DNA of 64,000 nt from Patellaria atrata CBS 101060 (GCA_010093705.1 MU006090.1:314056-378055); one strand, 5' to 3'. Counted from the first letter of the stretch, positions 8,914 to 20,980 are shown. Notes: generated by a model not told the origin, from the letters alone. Made by a program: numbers and translations.

Positions 8914-11841
8914 CTAAGAAATGGGTCTCATAACAAGGTGGCCATTGGCATCTAAGGCTGGTACTAGTATCGGTTCAGACTTGGTGGCAGGAGCTGTAGT
9001 AGCAGCAGCCATCATCATGCTCTCCTCAGCAGCGGCTTCCTCCTTAATCTTTTGGTTCACCTTCTCCCACTCTGCAAGAGATGGATGTTCCTCGCTCAAC
9101 GGCGGTAGCTTCGCGGACCAGACGCGACCGTTACGGAGGAAAAGACGTCTCCAGTCAGATGGATCTAGAGGGAGGAGAGAGTGTCGTTCTCTGGCGTTGG
9201 AGTTGATGCTGTGGGCATGCTTGGTAGGGTCAATACCGCTGGCTTTGGCGATCTGCTCACCACGCTCGGCACCGAAGTTGATGGGAATTGCCTCAGTGAA
9301 TTCTTTGGCGGAGACGCTCAACCAAGCTTCGGTATCAACCTTGATACGGTCGGCAAGCAGGCGGGTAGAAGACTCAACATCGTGTCCCTCGTTACGGCGT
9401 TGCCAGTACTCAAGGAAGCGGTAAGAGTGACCGATCATACCAGTCATAGCACCAGCGCTGGTAAGGAAATGACCGTTACCGAAGGAGTCACCAGCAATGA
9501 CACCGTTAGGTGCAACGCGAGGATCCTCACCCTGGCGTTCGACCAAACTGAACAGTTTAGGCCCGTAGATCATTTGAACCTTCCTCAACTCAGATTGATC
9601 AATACCCAGGACAAGTGAGGCCTGCTCGATGTAGAAGTCATGGAGTAGGAGTTGGTAGTTTGAGAAGTACTCTGCAGAGTTCTTATCGGTTCCTTCGGGC
9701 AAGAGACCGGCCTCGATAGGATCAAAGCTCAAGTAGTCAGGAACTTGAACAAGAACCCAGCCAATTTCAGGGTCGTTCTCGTGGCCCACAGCAATCTGGC
9801 GGACCCAGAACTCATTGCCCTCCTTGTCGAATTCTGAAGCAATACGCCTACGGAGACGACCATCAACCAAGATTTCGATCAGACCAGCAATGAAATCAGC
9901 TTGGGCGGTGACTGGGCCACGGCCATCATTGTGATCGACTTGCACATCTTTCTGTTCGAATCCAAGACGCTCGCCATCACTGCTGTGGAAACCCTGAGCA
10001 ATACAGAAGAGCTCAGGAACACCAAGATCGATGATGTTGCTACCAGGAGTTCTGAGACGGACGAGTTTGCCCTTGAAGTCCATCTCGAGGATTTCCTCAA
10101 TGCGAACCTGGAAGCGGCCGTCTGGTTGCTTAATCCATCCGTCGTTCTCCTCCTCAACAACACGATGATGAGTGAAAAGACGGGCTCTTGGGACACGCCC
10201 GTCTTTGATATCCATCTCTTCCATCTTCTCGAGATATCTACGGAAAAGAACTTGGATGGCAGAGGCAGCAGTTTGGAAGGTAGAGGGACCGTCAAGAACA
10301 TCATACATGTTAGTGCGGATTTTCGCCGGATCCGGCTTGCTTGGGGGGAGAGGGGGGTTAAGGAGGGTGATGGTACGGCTGGGTTTGCCATTGGCCCAAC
10401 GATCATCAATGTATTCAACATCATGGATGGTACCGACGAGATGCTGCTCCTTGTCATAGCCGTCAATGATCTCATCAGGGACGATATCACCTGCGACGGT
10501 ATCGACGTGGAAGAAGACGTCAGCAAGCTTGAAGAGAGATCCATCAAGCTTCTTGGGGATAGCAGCTTCACCATAGCGGGCCATCATCAATTGATCGATG
10601 AGACCAAGCTGATGGTATAGATCCTCACGAATGTTCCAATGGACACCGAGGAAAGGATCACCACGAAGCTCAACACCGACAGCACGGCGACCCAAGGCAA
10701 CAGCATACAACATAGCGAGGAGGTTAGTTCCACCAAGACCGACAGCCAAAAAGTCGGGGTTCTTCAAACCCTCAATGGATTCTGTAGCTTGACCAGCTGC
10801 GGTATTGATACCTGCAACACGTCGTTGGGTGAGGTACTTGACAGTTCCCTCAGATGCGGTGACCTTGGGCTTGCGGCGGGATGCAGCAACTGCTGGTACT
10901 TGGGCTGGAGAAAGTTCGATCACTGCGGGGGAAGCAGTAGCCATTCCATCTTCCTTCTTCATGCCATCAGCCATGGCCATTGTATCGTGCTTCATGGCCA
11001 TTCCCTCAGCCATAGCCATGGTAGTCTCTGGCTTCGCGGCCATGTTATCGGCCATGGGCATGGTATCGTGCTTCATGGTCATTGTATCAGCCATGGCCAT
11101 GCTTGCCTCTGGCTTAGGGGCCATGCTATCAGCCATAGCACCTTCGTGCTTCATAGCCATGGTTGTCTCAGTCATTGTCGGGACTGGGGGAACATCGGCG
11201 GTGCTCTCAGCTGGGGTAGCAACGACAGCAGCTTTCTGGGATCGGCTTCGGGCACGGGAGCTGGAACGTTGGCGGCGGGAGGATGGTCGACCCTCTTGAC
11301 GGGGTTGATAAATGGGCTGTCCCTGAGGGTAGTAGACTGGTTGGCCATTGGGGTAGAAGGCCGGCTGGCCTTGGGGGTAGAAGAACGGTTGTGGGGGACC
11401 GGGTGGGTAGTAGGCTGGCTGGCCCTGTTGTGGGTAGTAGGCTGGTTGACCCTGAGGGTAGAAGACTGGTTGACCCTGTGGGCTCTGGAAGACTTGTTGC
11501 TGGCCCTTACCCTTGCCGCTGAAGATAGAGGTCCAGGACCTACGAGACTTAGGCTTCACGGCCTCATGCTCGGTGTCGATGGAATCCGTGACGGAGGAGT
11601 CATCGTCAACGGCGTACCCGACGCCGTTTTCATCAGTGTAAAAGACTGTACCGGCGGGGAGGCTATCGAAGCTGTCATCAGAATGGCGCTCCGCTGAACC
11701 GCTGGAAGTTTTTGGGCGTTGAGCAGACCTTAGCTTTCCAATATCATAATTGGCGTTGGCCTCTGCAAGGGCCTGGTTTTCAGCACTGTGCTGAGATTTC
11801 AAAGAGCGACCGGACTTTGACCTCCTGAGAATTCTAGCCAT
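8914..11841 (-). CDS. large intronless protein: two low-complexity repeat regions plus nucleotide-binding enzyme-like core
   Basis: A single uninterrupted 975-codon frame with ATG at 11841. Residues 1-110 are basic and Ser-rich. Residues 121-180 are tandem YPQGQPxYYP-type repeats. Residues 187-206 are Arg/Ser-rich. Residues 223-300 are Met-rich repeats built on MAMKHDTM and MAD(N/G/S)M. From about 330 a globular region begins with DFLAVGLGGTNLLAMLYAVA (glycine motif at 368-373) followed by Arg-rich GRR and an acidic Glu391. This is the shape of a Rossmann beta-alpha-beta unit binding FAD or NAD(P). Highly regular segments follow (HWNIREDLYHQLGLI, RLGFEQKDVQVDH, RRRIASEFDKEGNEFWV, VAPNGVIAGDSFGNGHFLT, VSAKEFTEAIPINFGAERG). 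I recognise no named family. The core length (about 600 residues) and absence of introns would fit a gene of bacterial origin, but that is inference. The C-terminus is Ala/Glu/Met-rich. Confidence 0.85.
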   Translation of the reverse strand: MARILRRSKSGRSLKSQHSAENQALAEANANYDIGKLRSAQRPKTSSGSAERHSDDSFDSLPAGTVFYTDENGVGYAVDDDSSVTDSIDTEHEAVKPKSRRSWTSIFSGKGKGQQQVFQSPQGQPVFYPQGQPAYYPQQGQPAYYPPGPPQPFFYPQGQPAFYPNGQPVYYPQGQPIYQPRQEGRPSSRRQRSSSRARSRSQKAAVVATPAESTADVPPVPTMTETTMAMKHEGAMADSMAPKPEASMAMADTMTMKHDTMPMADNMAAKPETTMAMAEGMAMKHDTMAMADGMKKEDGMATASPAVIELSPAQVPAVAASRRKPKVTASEGTVKYLTQRRVAGINTAAGQATESIEGLKNPDFLAVGLGGTNLLAMLYAVALGRRAVGVELRGDPFLGVHWNIREDLYHQLGLIDQLMMARYGEAAIPKKLDGSLFKLADVFFHVDTVAGDIVPDEIIDGYDKEQHLVGTIHDVEYIDDRWANGKPSRTITLLNPPLPPSKPDPAKIRTNMYDVLDGPSTFQTAASAIQVLFRRYLEKMEEMDIKDGRVPRARLFTHHRVVEEENDGWIKQPDGRFQVRIEEILEMDFKGKLVRLRTPGSNIIDLGVPELFCIAQGFHSSDGERLGFEQKDVQVDHNDGRGPVTAQADFIAGLIEILVDGRLRRRIASEFDKEGNEFWVRQIAVGHENDPEIGWVLVQVPDYLSFDPIEAGLLPEGTDKNSAEYFSNYQLLLHDFYIEQASLVLGIDQSELRKVQMIYGPKLFSLVERQGEDPRVAPNGVIAGDSFGNGHFLTSAGAMTGMIGHSYRFLEYWQRRNEGHDVESSTRLLADRIKVDTEAWLSVSAKEFTEAIPINFGAERGEQIAKASGIDPTKHAHSINSNARERHSLLPLDPSDWRRLFLRNGRVWSAKLPPLSEEHPSLAEWEKVNQKIKEEAAAEESMMMAAATTAPATKSEPILVPALDANGHLVMRPIS
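10942..11175 (-). repeat. coding repeat: Met/His/Asp-rich units
   Basis: Encodes residues 223-300 of the large protein. Units of roughly 20 to 30 residues alternate MxMKH(D/E) with MAD(N/G/S)MA and KPE(T/A). The near-identical DNA copies (GCCATGGCCAT, TCGTGCTTCATGG) indicate recent slippage or unequal exchange. Confidence 0.8.
11302..11481 (-). repeat. coding repeat: YPQGQP units
   Basis: Encodes residues 121-180: about seven copies of a roughly 8 to 10 residue unit (GQPAYYPQ and variants with Phe or Val). Aromatic/Gln/Gly/Pro-rich composition is of the prion-like, phase-separating type. Confidence 0.8.
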
Positions 11842-14800
11842 TGCTGTTTTGAGTGATTCGTAAAGTGGAATTTGCTGTTCTTAAAAGAGGATATCTAGGA
11901 GGAGTGACGCTGGAAAAAAGAAACTCGAGAAATCTAGTGACTGGAACGAGATGTCTATAGTTGTATCAACGAGAAGTGGTAATGAGCAAATGAAAGAGAC
12001 TGGAGTATGAGATCTATTGTATGAGAGGATTGGTAGTGAAGTGAAGAATGAATTGATATCCGGAGAGTCCAGAGGGGTTAATATATGCGTACTGAGAACA
12101 GTTGCAACTGGAATACTACCACCATTTCACCCGAAATGCCGTCTGCGAGACACACTGTGCACAGACAACACAAGCTGGGGAGAGATGCAGATACGCCGCC
12201 GTGGTGGCTGCAGCCAAAGCTTCTGCTGGGCGGTGCGTCTACTACCTTGTCATTATACAGTTTTACGTATTCAGCGATAGAATTCAAGATCGTCTAATTA
12301 AAGAACCATTTGTATGGGCAATTTCTCGCATGTGGCTGAAAGCTTAGTTCGTCCGTTTTGGTATAGAACAAGTTGAGGTCAATCGACAGGGTAAATAGTA
12401 ATCCCATTGACCGCTGTTGTACAGAGCGCTTGCCTCTCATTCGTCCGGCAGGGAAAGCTGTAGCTGAAACAGATTATTTCTCAGCAAAGGAAATGCATAC
12501 CATAGGGCGAAATCCAGAGAGCTCGGACGCTCAAACGAGTTAAGACTCGACCAAAGGAACTTGGGGGTGCCTGATGAGGCTGGTGATCTGATCCTATGGG
12601 ATACCGGTAATAATACCTTTGGAGCGTCGCCGGACGGCGCTGTAATGACGACCGGATCGTAAAATACAATCATACGCGTTCTTATCCTCAGGATGTCGTA
12701 AGCGGGGTGGTGGATCAATTAACTTTCAATGGTGGTAAACGTGCGAGGTCAAGATGGGGGGAAGAGGGAGTGTAGCGGTACTGTACTGTATTGTCCAAAG
12801 CCACAGCATTGATGTTATTGTGAGCTAATACATACCTCTTCGATTTCTGCAGTGTAGTACCATATCGCCCTACAGCGGTGAGAGGGCCCGTTACAACGTC
12901 CCTCGTGTATTCTATAGGGTGAGCGCCACGAGAAGAGCTGACATTTGTATGGCTACTAAGAGTTTCTGGACTTGAAATACGAAAGCGGGATAATGAAGTC
13001 AAAGGAAACGGCAAAAGCATTGGTACACGCACTGATCGTGACGAGAGCCTCTGCAGTCGGACTCGCATACAAGGGCGAACAGAGGGTCGATTGATGGTTT
13101 CGGTACGGGGAAGTGAACGCGGACGAGGTGCGGTTTAGTCGCGTGTAGCAGGGGAAAGGGCCATTGGGGGGCCAAAGTGAGACCCCAAACCAAATAGATG
13201 AGGAATGTGCTTACCCATTGAGAGTTGGTTTTAAAGAAACAGAACGATTCTCTGGTGATTGTAGTGAATTTGGGATGCTGGGAGGTGGGAGGTGTTCGGG
13301 CCCGGGGGTCTGTTCCTGCGTGCAGGGCAGTGAGTGTGTGCGTACGGTAAAGTAAAGGCAAAGGTTGCCAAGAGTCCGTCGTCCAAAATGTCTCCCCCCA
13401 TTCACACCCCAGGAAAAGTTACCAACACCCAGCATAATCCGGAATCAGCAGTGAATCTCGCATCTCGAAGTCTGAAACCGGATCAGCTTTCCTGGATCGG
13501 AACGCCCCCCTCATCGACATCAACACCTAACTTGCCACAGGTTTCAACGACGTCTATTACTCCAACACGTGAAATGAGGGCTCCCGCCCTGAGCGGATGC
13601 TCCCGCCCTCCTTCCCCGCCTAATAGCCAAAAGTGACCATTACTTCCTTAGTTCCAACAGTATAATAATTAGTTGCTGTACTGTATTAGTATGTCCATCC
13701 ATAGAATGTGTTAAACAACAGTAACCTTAACGGCTAGCGGCGGCAGCATTTAGACACCGAAACAACACGCAGTTGGAAGCCATTCTGGGAATTCAGTGCC
13801 ACCAGCAGCAACCTGAGTTTGTACTGTACGACATTCACACTGTTGGCTGAATGCACAACCGCTTGAAACGGCTTAGTGGTCGCTTGCCAGCGTGGCCCAA
13901 GAGCATCTCTTCTTTTTGTAGGTCAAGCTTTTTGGCAAGTGTACTCTAAATTAAGACTTACTACTGTAGGCTAATGTGCGTCCACGTACTAATTGGGCCA
14001 GATCTACGAATGTGGTTGATTTCTTCTCAGCCTTACCGTATAATTTCTCGGGCCATGGTTGCCCCAAACCGTGCACTTGGAACCTATCTCCACGTGGATG
14101 CAATCGTCAATCCCAGCACATGAAAGTCTTGATAGCAGCTTTTACAGCTCTTGTCGGAGCGGCCGCGGTAGCAGTGGCTCCATTACTAGAGTCTTGTATC
14201 ACCCGAATCAATGTCAGTTGTAAGACGGACGAGAAGTCAAACGCGCAGTCGGCTCTTTTCCGACGAGGATCAGGGGAGTGAGGTGGTAAGCTACGGACCG
14301 GGTGCACCATATTACAAGGTCACCAGGAAGTTGTCAGCATGGAGAGATGTTGCTAATTGGTCAGCATCAAGCTTAAGGCCCGTTTGGATACCTAACGTTG
14401 AAGAGTAAACTGGCGAAAAACCATTCGCAGATCAAGACCAGAGGCTAAAAGCGTAAGTACTTACTATAGCGAGGAACTGTACAATGAAACTAAGGGCTTG
14501 ACTATCGGCGACGTCATTAGGAGAGGTACTCATCAGGGGAATCTCAGACGTTGAAGCAAAGAGCATACCGTAGTCTAGTAACATGCATTCCGCTGAGCCA
14601 TGACCTTCAGGTTCTTCTGGAGTAGTGATTCGCTCAGAGAGAGTTTAGTCTAATTCTGTAGCAGAAGCATTTGTGGGTCATGTCCCTTCTCTCTGCTGAG
14701 GCGGACGAAAACAGGGACAAGACTGTCAGATTGCCGCCCTCGTAACTAAACAGATTCAAACTTGAGTGTTTCAGAATAAAGATGGCAGGAACTCGAATGC

Positions 14801-17800
14801 ATCTAGAGTTCTATTTCCGGGGCAAGAATTGATTGTTCTCGAAGAATAGAATATCTTGTATGCTTCGTTGGTTCTAACATGGTGGTAGAGAAGAAATCGA
14901 AGTCTTCGGGTTTCTCAGCTGGTGATGATTGTCGTCTCGGATAGAAGATCTGGATTGGGAAGATGGTCGACAAAAGAGGATGCACGTGTGTTGCGCAAGG
15001 AATGTCTAGCTGAACAGCTTGTGATTGGTTAAATCTGACAGGGGGCTAACTTGAACAACACCTCACCTCCATCTCATTGACAACTACCATTAATATTGCT
15101 ACTACTCATTAATTCTATGCTCCTCCCAACTATCCACTCCTTTACTTCCCCGATTGAACGCTTTCCCCACTCTCAGAACTACATATGTCGCCCGGTAATC
15201 GATCGATTCTCCCTCAGCTGCTGTTTCGTTCAGGGCAGTATTCGAGTTGGATAGCATTGGTCCGATGTTATGCGCTCACCAGGTTGTACACTTTTAGAGC
15301 AGAGGGCAGTGCATGGCTATGGCTAATGTCAGGTCCGGTGCGTAAACAACTGCCTTACGACATGATGTACAATGGTGGAGTTCCAAGGCCATGGCAATAC
15401 CCCAGAAAAAGCTGTAACAATCGTTTGGTCCGGAAGATACTTTTGTTATTACAATTTCGTTATTACGTCTACTCCTAGACTGAAACATCAGACAGGATGA
15501 GATCATCGCAACGACCAATAATGGTCAATTTTCTTTTCCGCCGTCATTCTCCTGGTAACTGTATCTTGAGGCCTACATAATCAGGAAGTTTCAGATAAAG
15601 CATCAGAACTATCACGCCACCACATCAATAGTATTTTTACGATGTGTTGTGCACGTAATAGGTCTTTGGCTACTTCGTGCGAGATTCGATCCGACCTCTT
15701 CGGTTCCCCCAAAGGTAACTAAGCAGAGGCCTTCTACGGCGATTTCTACACTGAGCTCTCACGTCACCACGATGGCGCGAACCCGGAGGACTAATATCCC
15801 CACATTGCGTACTCGACCAGACTCGCACGACTTGTTCCAGGCCACGCGAGAAGCCAGGATGATGCGGGTTGTCAGGGATGGCGTATGAACATACACGTTC
15901 GTGCATTCTCACGTTTACGGTTTTATATATATGGACACCGCCGCCACTTCTGCTATATCCTAGTGTATTTTGAGCTCTTTTGTACTCATCTTGGTTGAAA
16001 TTCTACTTTTTTTTTTAACCGTCATAGCTCTTGCAAACTTGGACTCCCTATTAGGAAGGAGACTATGGGTTAATTGGCTCAGCACAGCTAAACAGCTCAA
16101 ACGCAAAGCATATCTTCAAATCTCACTCTCGATGATCGAGGTTATCTGAAATGGTGATGGCGTTACTAAAATTACCGCGGCGGAAACACTGCTATCTGTA
16201 GCATTGTTTTTCGTTTACCCTCCACGTCTCTTCAATCCTCGCTTTTATTAATTCAGGATATCAGTACCCTGGTTCAGTAGCCAGAGAACTGATTCAAGCC
16301 CTTCAAACGTGCGAGCATATATCCACTTGGTCGTCAAAGATTCGATCTCTATCTATAGATGCTCGATTCTTTGTGTTATCCAGATTCCTCGACGAGAATG
16401 GATAGTAGTCGCGCGACTAGCAAATGTCTACCTCAGTTCTGTTAGGATCAGGTCACTCCAGTACCTTATTCGTCGGGTAAAACTCATCAAGGTTGCTTCT
16501 GCTTCACTGCGGATTGCAGGACAAAGTTACACGATAACCTATTACCTGAAATTAGCCACTAACAACCACTATACGTCTAAGCTTACTAAATTGGACGTTA
16601 TCATATTTTCTTATCAAAACTAAATACTTCTACTTCGTGCAGCGACATATTCCCCAGCCTCGGGATGGTAGCTTGAGGTCTTCATACCGTCTTTTACGGC
16701 GTTGCCGTTAATACGGCAACTAGCTTTTGGGCGTTTCCAAGGTGATCAGTTACTGGAGCAAATAAGCGAAGTCAAAATGACAACTCAAGACTCATCTGCA
16801 GCTAACACTTTATAGGTGGAAGGTCTGAGGCTGAAATACATTGCAGCCAAGTCTAGACTATGTACAGCTGAAGCTAAAGCATTTCGATCATCTGCCCAGT
16901 TTTCCTTCCTCTATTAACTGTCCGCTGGTGCACACACAATACTCCATTATCTACTTCATTCGTCGCGGTATAGTGATCACTTACACAATCAGAAAGAGGA
17001 GCTTCTTAGTGCCCTCGTACACGAACTGGAGGTGTCCTAATGAGGTTTAGATACGCACCATACCATACAATATACGATTTATATCCTTATCGCTACTGTT
17101 TTGAGACAATGAAGAAAGTAACCTTTCGCCTTTTCGCAAGGCGTGTAAAGGAGGAGTATACCCAATTCTCACTACGCGTAGGGGAAACTACTGAGCTTCT
17201 AACAAATGCTAGCTAGAGATGTATTTGCCACTTCGATCCGATGTTGTAGTGTAGGGCTTCTTTATTCCAAAGGACGTTTTTCCAATCAACGCAACCTTGA
17301 CTCTCCAAATATATACCTGCGTCTCGTGTACGATGTCGTATCTGCGAAACTCTGCCGCTGCTAAGGGTACATCACTTCCATTTTTCGGCAGTACAGCACA
17401 TATCGCGTTCCACATCAAAGCATTATGGGTTATTCAGTCTACTTAGCTCGAAGCTGTTATCGTGAGGCTTTTCCTTTAGGGGAATATATGCACAGACTCC
17501 ACGTTGCTCGAGGCAGATGATGAACTGCATGGCCGTAGTGATAGGAACACGAACATCATAGGGGCTATGTTCGAGGATGTCGAACCGGTATATAAGTAAA
17601 GAATGTGGTTTGAGGCATTCTAGAGATATTGGGCCGCTGAGCCCTTCTTCTGCGCCGGCACGAACGATCAGGACGTTTTGCCGGCGTCTGACCTTCTTGA
17701 TCATAAGGAACCTGACGACCTCTACATTTCATCTTTAATAGCTAGGGGTTCCTTTCGGACTTGAAATGATGAACAGATATATAACCATTTCCTTTTGGGC

Positions 17801-20206
17801 TACTTGCGAGCGGATCTTCGAGCCTCGTGCTATATATCTTTCTTCCCTCTATGACATGGGCCAGGTCGGAGAGAAGGGTTTTGCCATCTCAATATCTCTA
17901 TGATGTCCTCTTGGACATTATCAAGCAATAGACACCACGTAAGAGTGAATGGTGTACTCTATCCTCTAGACGTTCTAGTGCATCGTAATTCCCCCGAGGA
18001 ACTTTTCTAATTTCACCGCTTTAATCCATCTGCACTATCCCAAGGCTTTTTCATCAGCTCTACTTCTTGATCTTCTTTTAGATCATTCTTAGCGTATACT
18101 TGCTGTTCGAGGAACACATTCACGCAGTATCACTATATCCTACGTTGAAAGATTCCCTAGAATTGAAAAGAAGATGGCACAGTCCCATGGTGGGAAGAAG
18201 ACTTCTGAAATAGTCGACACTGAAGCGAATATAACTCGAAACGCTCCATGACTGCTCTGTACAAGTACACCTCGTTTAGGCATTTTCGTTCGCGGTACAA
18301 ATTAACCTATTCCCACGTACCCGGTTGTACAATCTATTTACAAGGTGTGTAAAGGTAGGTCAATGATACAATTACAAACCCATTTCCCTTCGTCATTGGA
18401 TGTAGTGGAAGTTAGAGGCCATTCAATGAACGGCTGAAGAACACGCTACAAAATGATGTAGATATATACCACCAGAGCTTTATTCATTCTCCCTCTCCCA
18501 CCCACTTCAAATCGCTAACTCGCTTCTGAATGACCAAATGATTCTAAGAGCCCGTTCCCCTTATAGTCTATCCAGATCCCGTACCTGAATGTATCCGCAC
18601 CACGACAGAGAAGAGGAGACTCTTTCCTCTACCGTTCTCGTTCGGTTCACCGGGCCTGTATGCGAAGTCATTGTACAGTTAGAATCCAATTCTAGGGTCC
18701 CATGTCCCGAGACAGTGGAGTCAGTTCCCGTACACATATGCATGTATACCAAGGCCGGAAAGAGGGAATCTCGCATCTCTCATATCCAAGAGTCCTCGTG
18801 CATATACGTCCGCGATATATACGGTGCGTACTCTCCTCTACGGTCCTCGTTTCGTTCTAGTTATCTATATCTACAGTCGATCGTACAGTTATATCTCGAT
18901 AATAGAGTCTCGTAGTTGCGTACAGTTCAAGCAAAGCACCTTTGTGAATGCAGTCTTTAAGAATGAGAAGGGAATATAGCCAAATTGTCTGAATTCGACT
19001 GTTCAAAAATCAACCAATGCAAAGGGTCTCGAACGTGTCGAAGCGTGTACGTATTCACGGCCCGGGCTGGATATCGTAGGCTAAGTATACTTGAGGACAA
19101 TTTAGCTCTCTTCTGGGTGATAGGTAAGTATGGCGGTAATGATAAAAACGATGATCGATAAACACATTGACAAGAACCAAATTCTCGATAAATTCATCGG
19201 CCGACTAGAACCACAAAATTTTTTCTCCGACACGACGACGATTATACTGGAGCCTTAGCTCGCGAGCAGCCGTACCCAAGCTACACCGTACCAATTTCGA
19301 GTGTATGATAACGTTAAGGTGTGTATTTCGACATGGATGATGTTAAGGAAGTTGGTGGCAACGCTATACATAAAATTGAGAACGTGGGGAGGATTGTCAT
19401 CGTATGTAGAACTTACTCGTACGTTGAAATTCAAATGATACTTCGCTCTTTACAACGCGCCAGTGATTGTGCAGTAGTGGATAAAACCCGATGATATCCA
19501 TTGATGACAACGTATGAGTAACTTTTTACGGTACGTTGATACTTTATACAGGTGCCGAGGAAGTGCTTCGTGATGTGCGTACTAGTGACTTTGTGTTTGG
19601 CGGTTATGGCTTCAGTTGTGCATCAACTGTATTTGCGTATCCTTCTTATGGTTGTACTAGCTGATTGGGAGAGAGCATGCCCAAGGAAATAGTTCTTCGG
19701 TTCTGCCCTACTACGTATGCACTCATTAGTGTGCATAGTGTGCTGCAGAGTTAGAATCAGCTTGTTTATATTCCACGGCCTGGGTTTCTCTTGTAAGGTG
19801 AATAGCCCCTACCATGTACGGACGATCTTGAAGTTCATACAGCCTCTAGTAGCATGGACAGCCTGGCTCATTACGTACTACGGAATCTGAGCCCTCATAG
19901 GAGCAACCGCATGAATGGGACAGGATAGCAAGGGCGACAAAGAAAGAGACCTGGACGAAATTATAATAAAGTCGTTAAAGTAAGTACGGCGAGCAAGGAG
20001 AGCCAAGATAAGAACAAGCATCCTGCCGCATTCGCACCGTTCTCAGTTAAGGAGCGATCTCCTCGAAGAATTTATTGTTGTAGTAAAACAGTCCATACAA
20101 GAATAGAGAGATGAGTGGTTTGTTTCAATCCGAAAACCCGTAAAACCAGACGCCACGCTAAAATGCCTAACTTACTGCACCAACAGTCCCGAAAGGGGGA
20201 TGCTCG
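11842..20206 (+). other. gene-poor region, 8.3 kb
   Basis: No gene is supported here except one weak small secreted candidate at 14120. Open frames are short, scattered on both strands and without family resemblance. No long terminal or inverted repeat, transposase or reverse-transcriptase motif was seen. Palindromic TGTACTGTA-type motifs occur at 12778, 13677 and 13821. Homopolymer T runs occur near 16007. It may hold decayed elements or long non-coding transcripts, but nothing visible proves either. Confidence 0.5.
14120..14281 (+). CDS. candidate 53-residue secreted peptide
   Basis: The frame starts MKVLIAAFTALVGAAAVAVA, a good signal peptide, then about 30 residues with two cysteines (LESCITRINVSC) and a charged end (FRRGSGE). 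The frame ends soon after. A second frame overlapping it continues downstream, and no splice joining the two was found. It may be a small secreted peptide, an exon of a larger gene, or a relic. Support is only the signal-like N-terminus. Confidence 0.25.
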   Translation: MKVLIAAFTALVGAAAVAVAPLLESCITRINVSCKTDEKSNAQSALFRRGSGE

Positions 20207-20980
20207 TTAGCTATGTGTAGCGTGCGGTCCAATGCCTAGCTCCCTATCCCTTCTCATACCTTCTAGTACAGCAACAAGCCCGCCCTGCCTCATTCTCTCA
20301 AGTACAACCTTCATGCCCTCCTTAGCATTGGGCTGGGATTTCGTAGCTCTCTTCAGTCCGATTATTTCAATGGACTTTCGTATCGACGCCGTCGACCACG
20401 ACCTGAAGAAGCCAAGTCTAGCCGGCTGTTCCTCTTCATCATCGACAGATACCGCAGCACGAGCTCTCTTCCACCTGCTTTCTCCCAACGGCGAATGCAG
20501 AGTAACTATCGTCTTGACTTCCGTCCTCTCCCCTTCCGTCTCATCAAGCAGCCCACGGGGGGCCGTGGCAACCTCAGCTGCCGCGAGAAAACTCTCCTGC
20601 CTTGGTGGACGCCGATATTCCTGCTTCTCCACAACGCTCAACACACCCGTCCACTCAAGATTCTTACTTTGAGTCGTCATCCACCCCTCCTTCAAATTCA
20701 CCACGCTCGTCTCCAGAATGTAGGCCTGAGAGTCCCCATTCGCGTTCGCCCCCAGCAGGCTCCGTGGGAGCAGCTTCAGCACGGGTGCTGGAATCTTGGA
20801 GCGCTTGAGGTGCAGGCGTGTCGTTTTGAGGGTCTGGGTTACAGGATCGAAGTGCCGCTCGATAACATCGGTGCTTTGGACATGGCGGGAATATGGATTC
20901 GGATAGCGCAGGAAGTAGGCGAGGGTTACGGCGGGAAAGGGATAGTCGTAGCTATAGCTAGATTCGTAGAATTTCACCAT
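20207..20980 (-). CDS. PRELI/MSF1 (Ups-like) mitochondrial phospholipid transfer protein
   Basis: Single exon, 257 residues. The N-terminal half matches the PRELI/MSF1 domain of yeast Ups1/Ups2: FPAVTLAYFLRYPNPYSRHV, then TDVIERHFDP, TLKTTRLHLK, and an LPRSLLG loop, followed by an ETSVVNLKEGWMTTQSKNLEW strand region. Family members act in the mitochondrial intermembrane space with Mdm35, moving phosphatidic acid or phosphatidylserine between membranes for cardiolipin or PE synthesis. YPNPYS and the overall order are closest to Ups1/PRELI, but the subtype is not certain. A fungal-type insertion (residues about 125-190, Glu/Arg-rich) separates the domain halves. It is divergent from the SPC98 gene, 391 bp apart. 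Confidence 0.87.
   Translation of the reverse strand: MVKFYESSYSYDYPFPAVTLAYFLRYPNPYSRHVQSTDVIERHFDPVTQTLKTTRLHLKRSKIPAPVLKLLPRSLLGANANGDSQAYILETSVVNLKEGWMTTQSKNLEWTGVLSVVEKQEYRRPPRQESFLAAAEVATAPRGLLDETEGERTEVKTIVTLHSPLGESRWKRARAAVSVDDEEEQPARLGFFRSWSTASIRKSIEIIGLKRATKSQPNAKEGMKVVLERMRQGGLVAVLEGMRRDRELGIGPHATHS

Noticed and set aside
10639-11697. 352-codon plus-strand frame rich in Gly, His, Ser and Leu
   Set aside because: Lies wholly opposite the repeat-bearing minus-strand gene and mirrors its repeats; the minus frame has the coherent domain structure.
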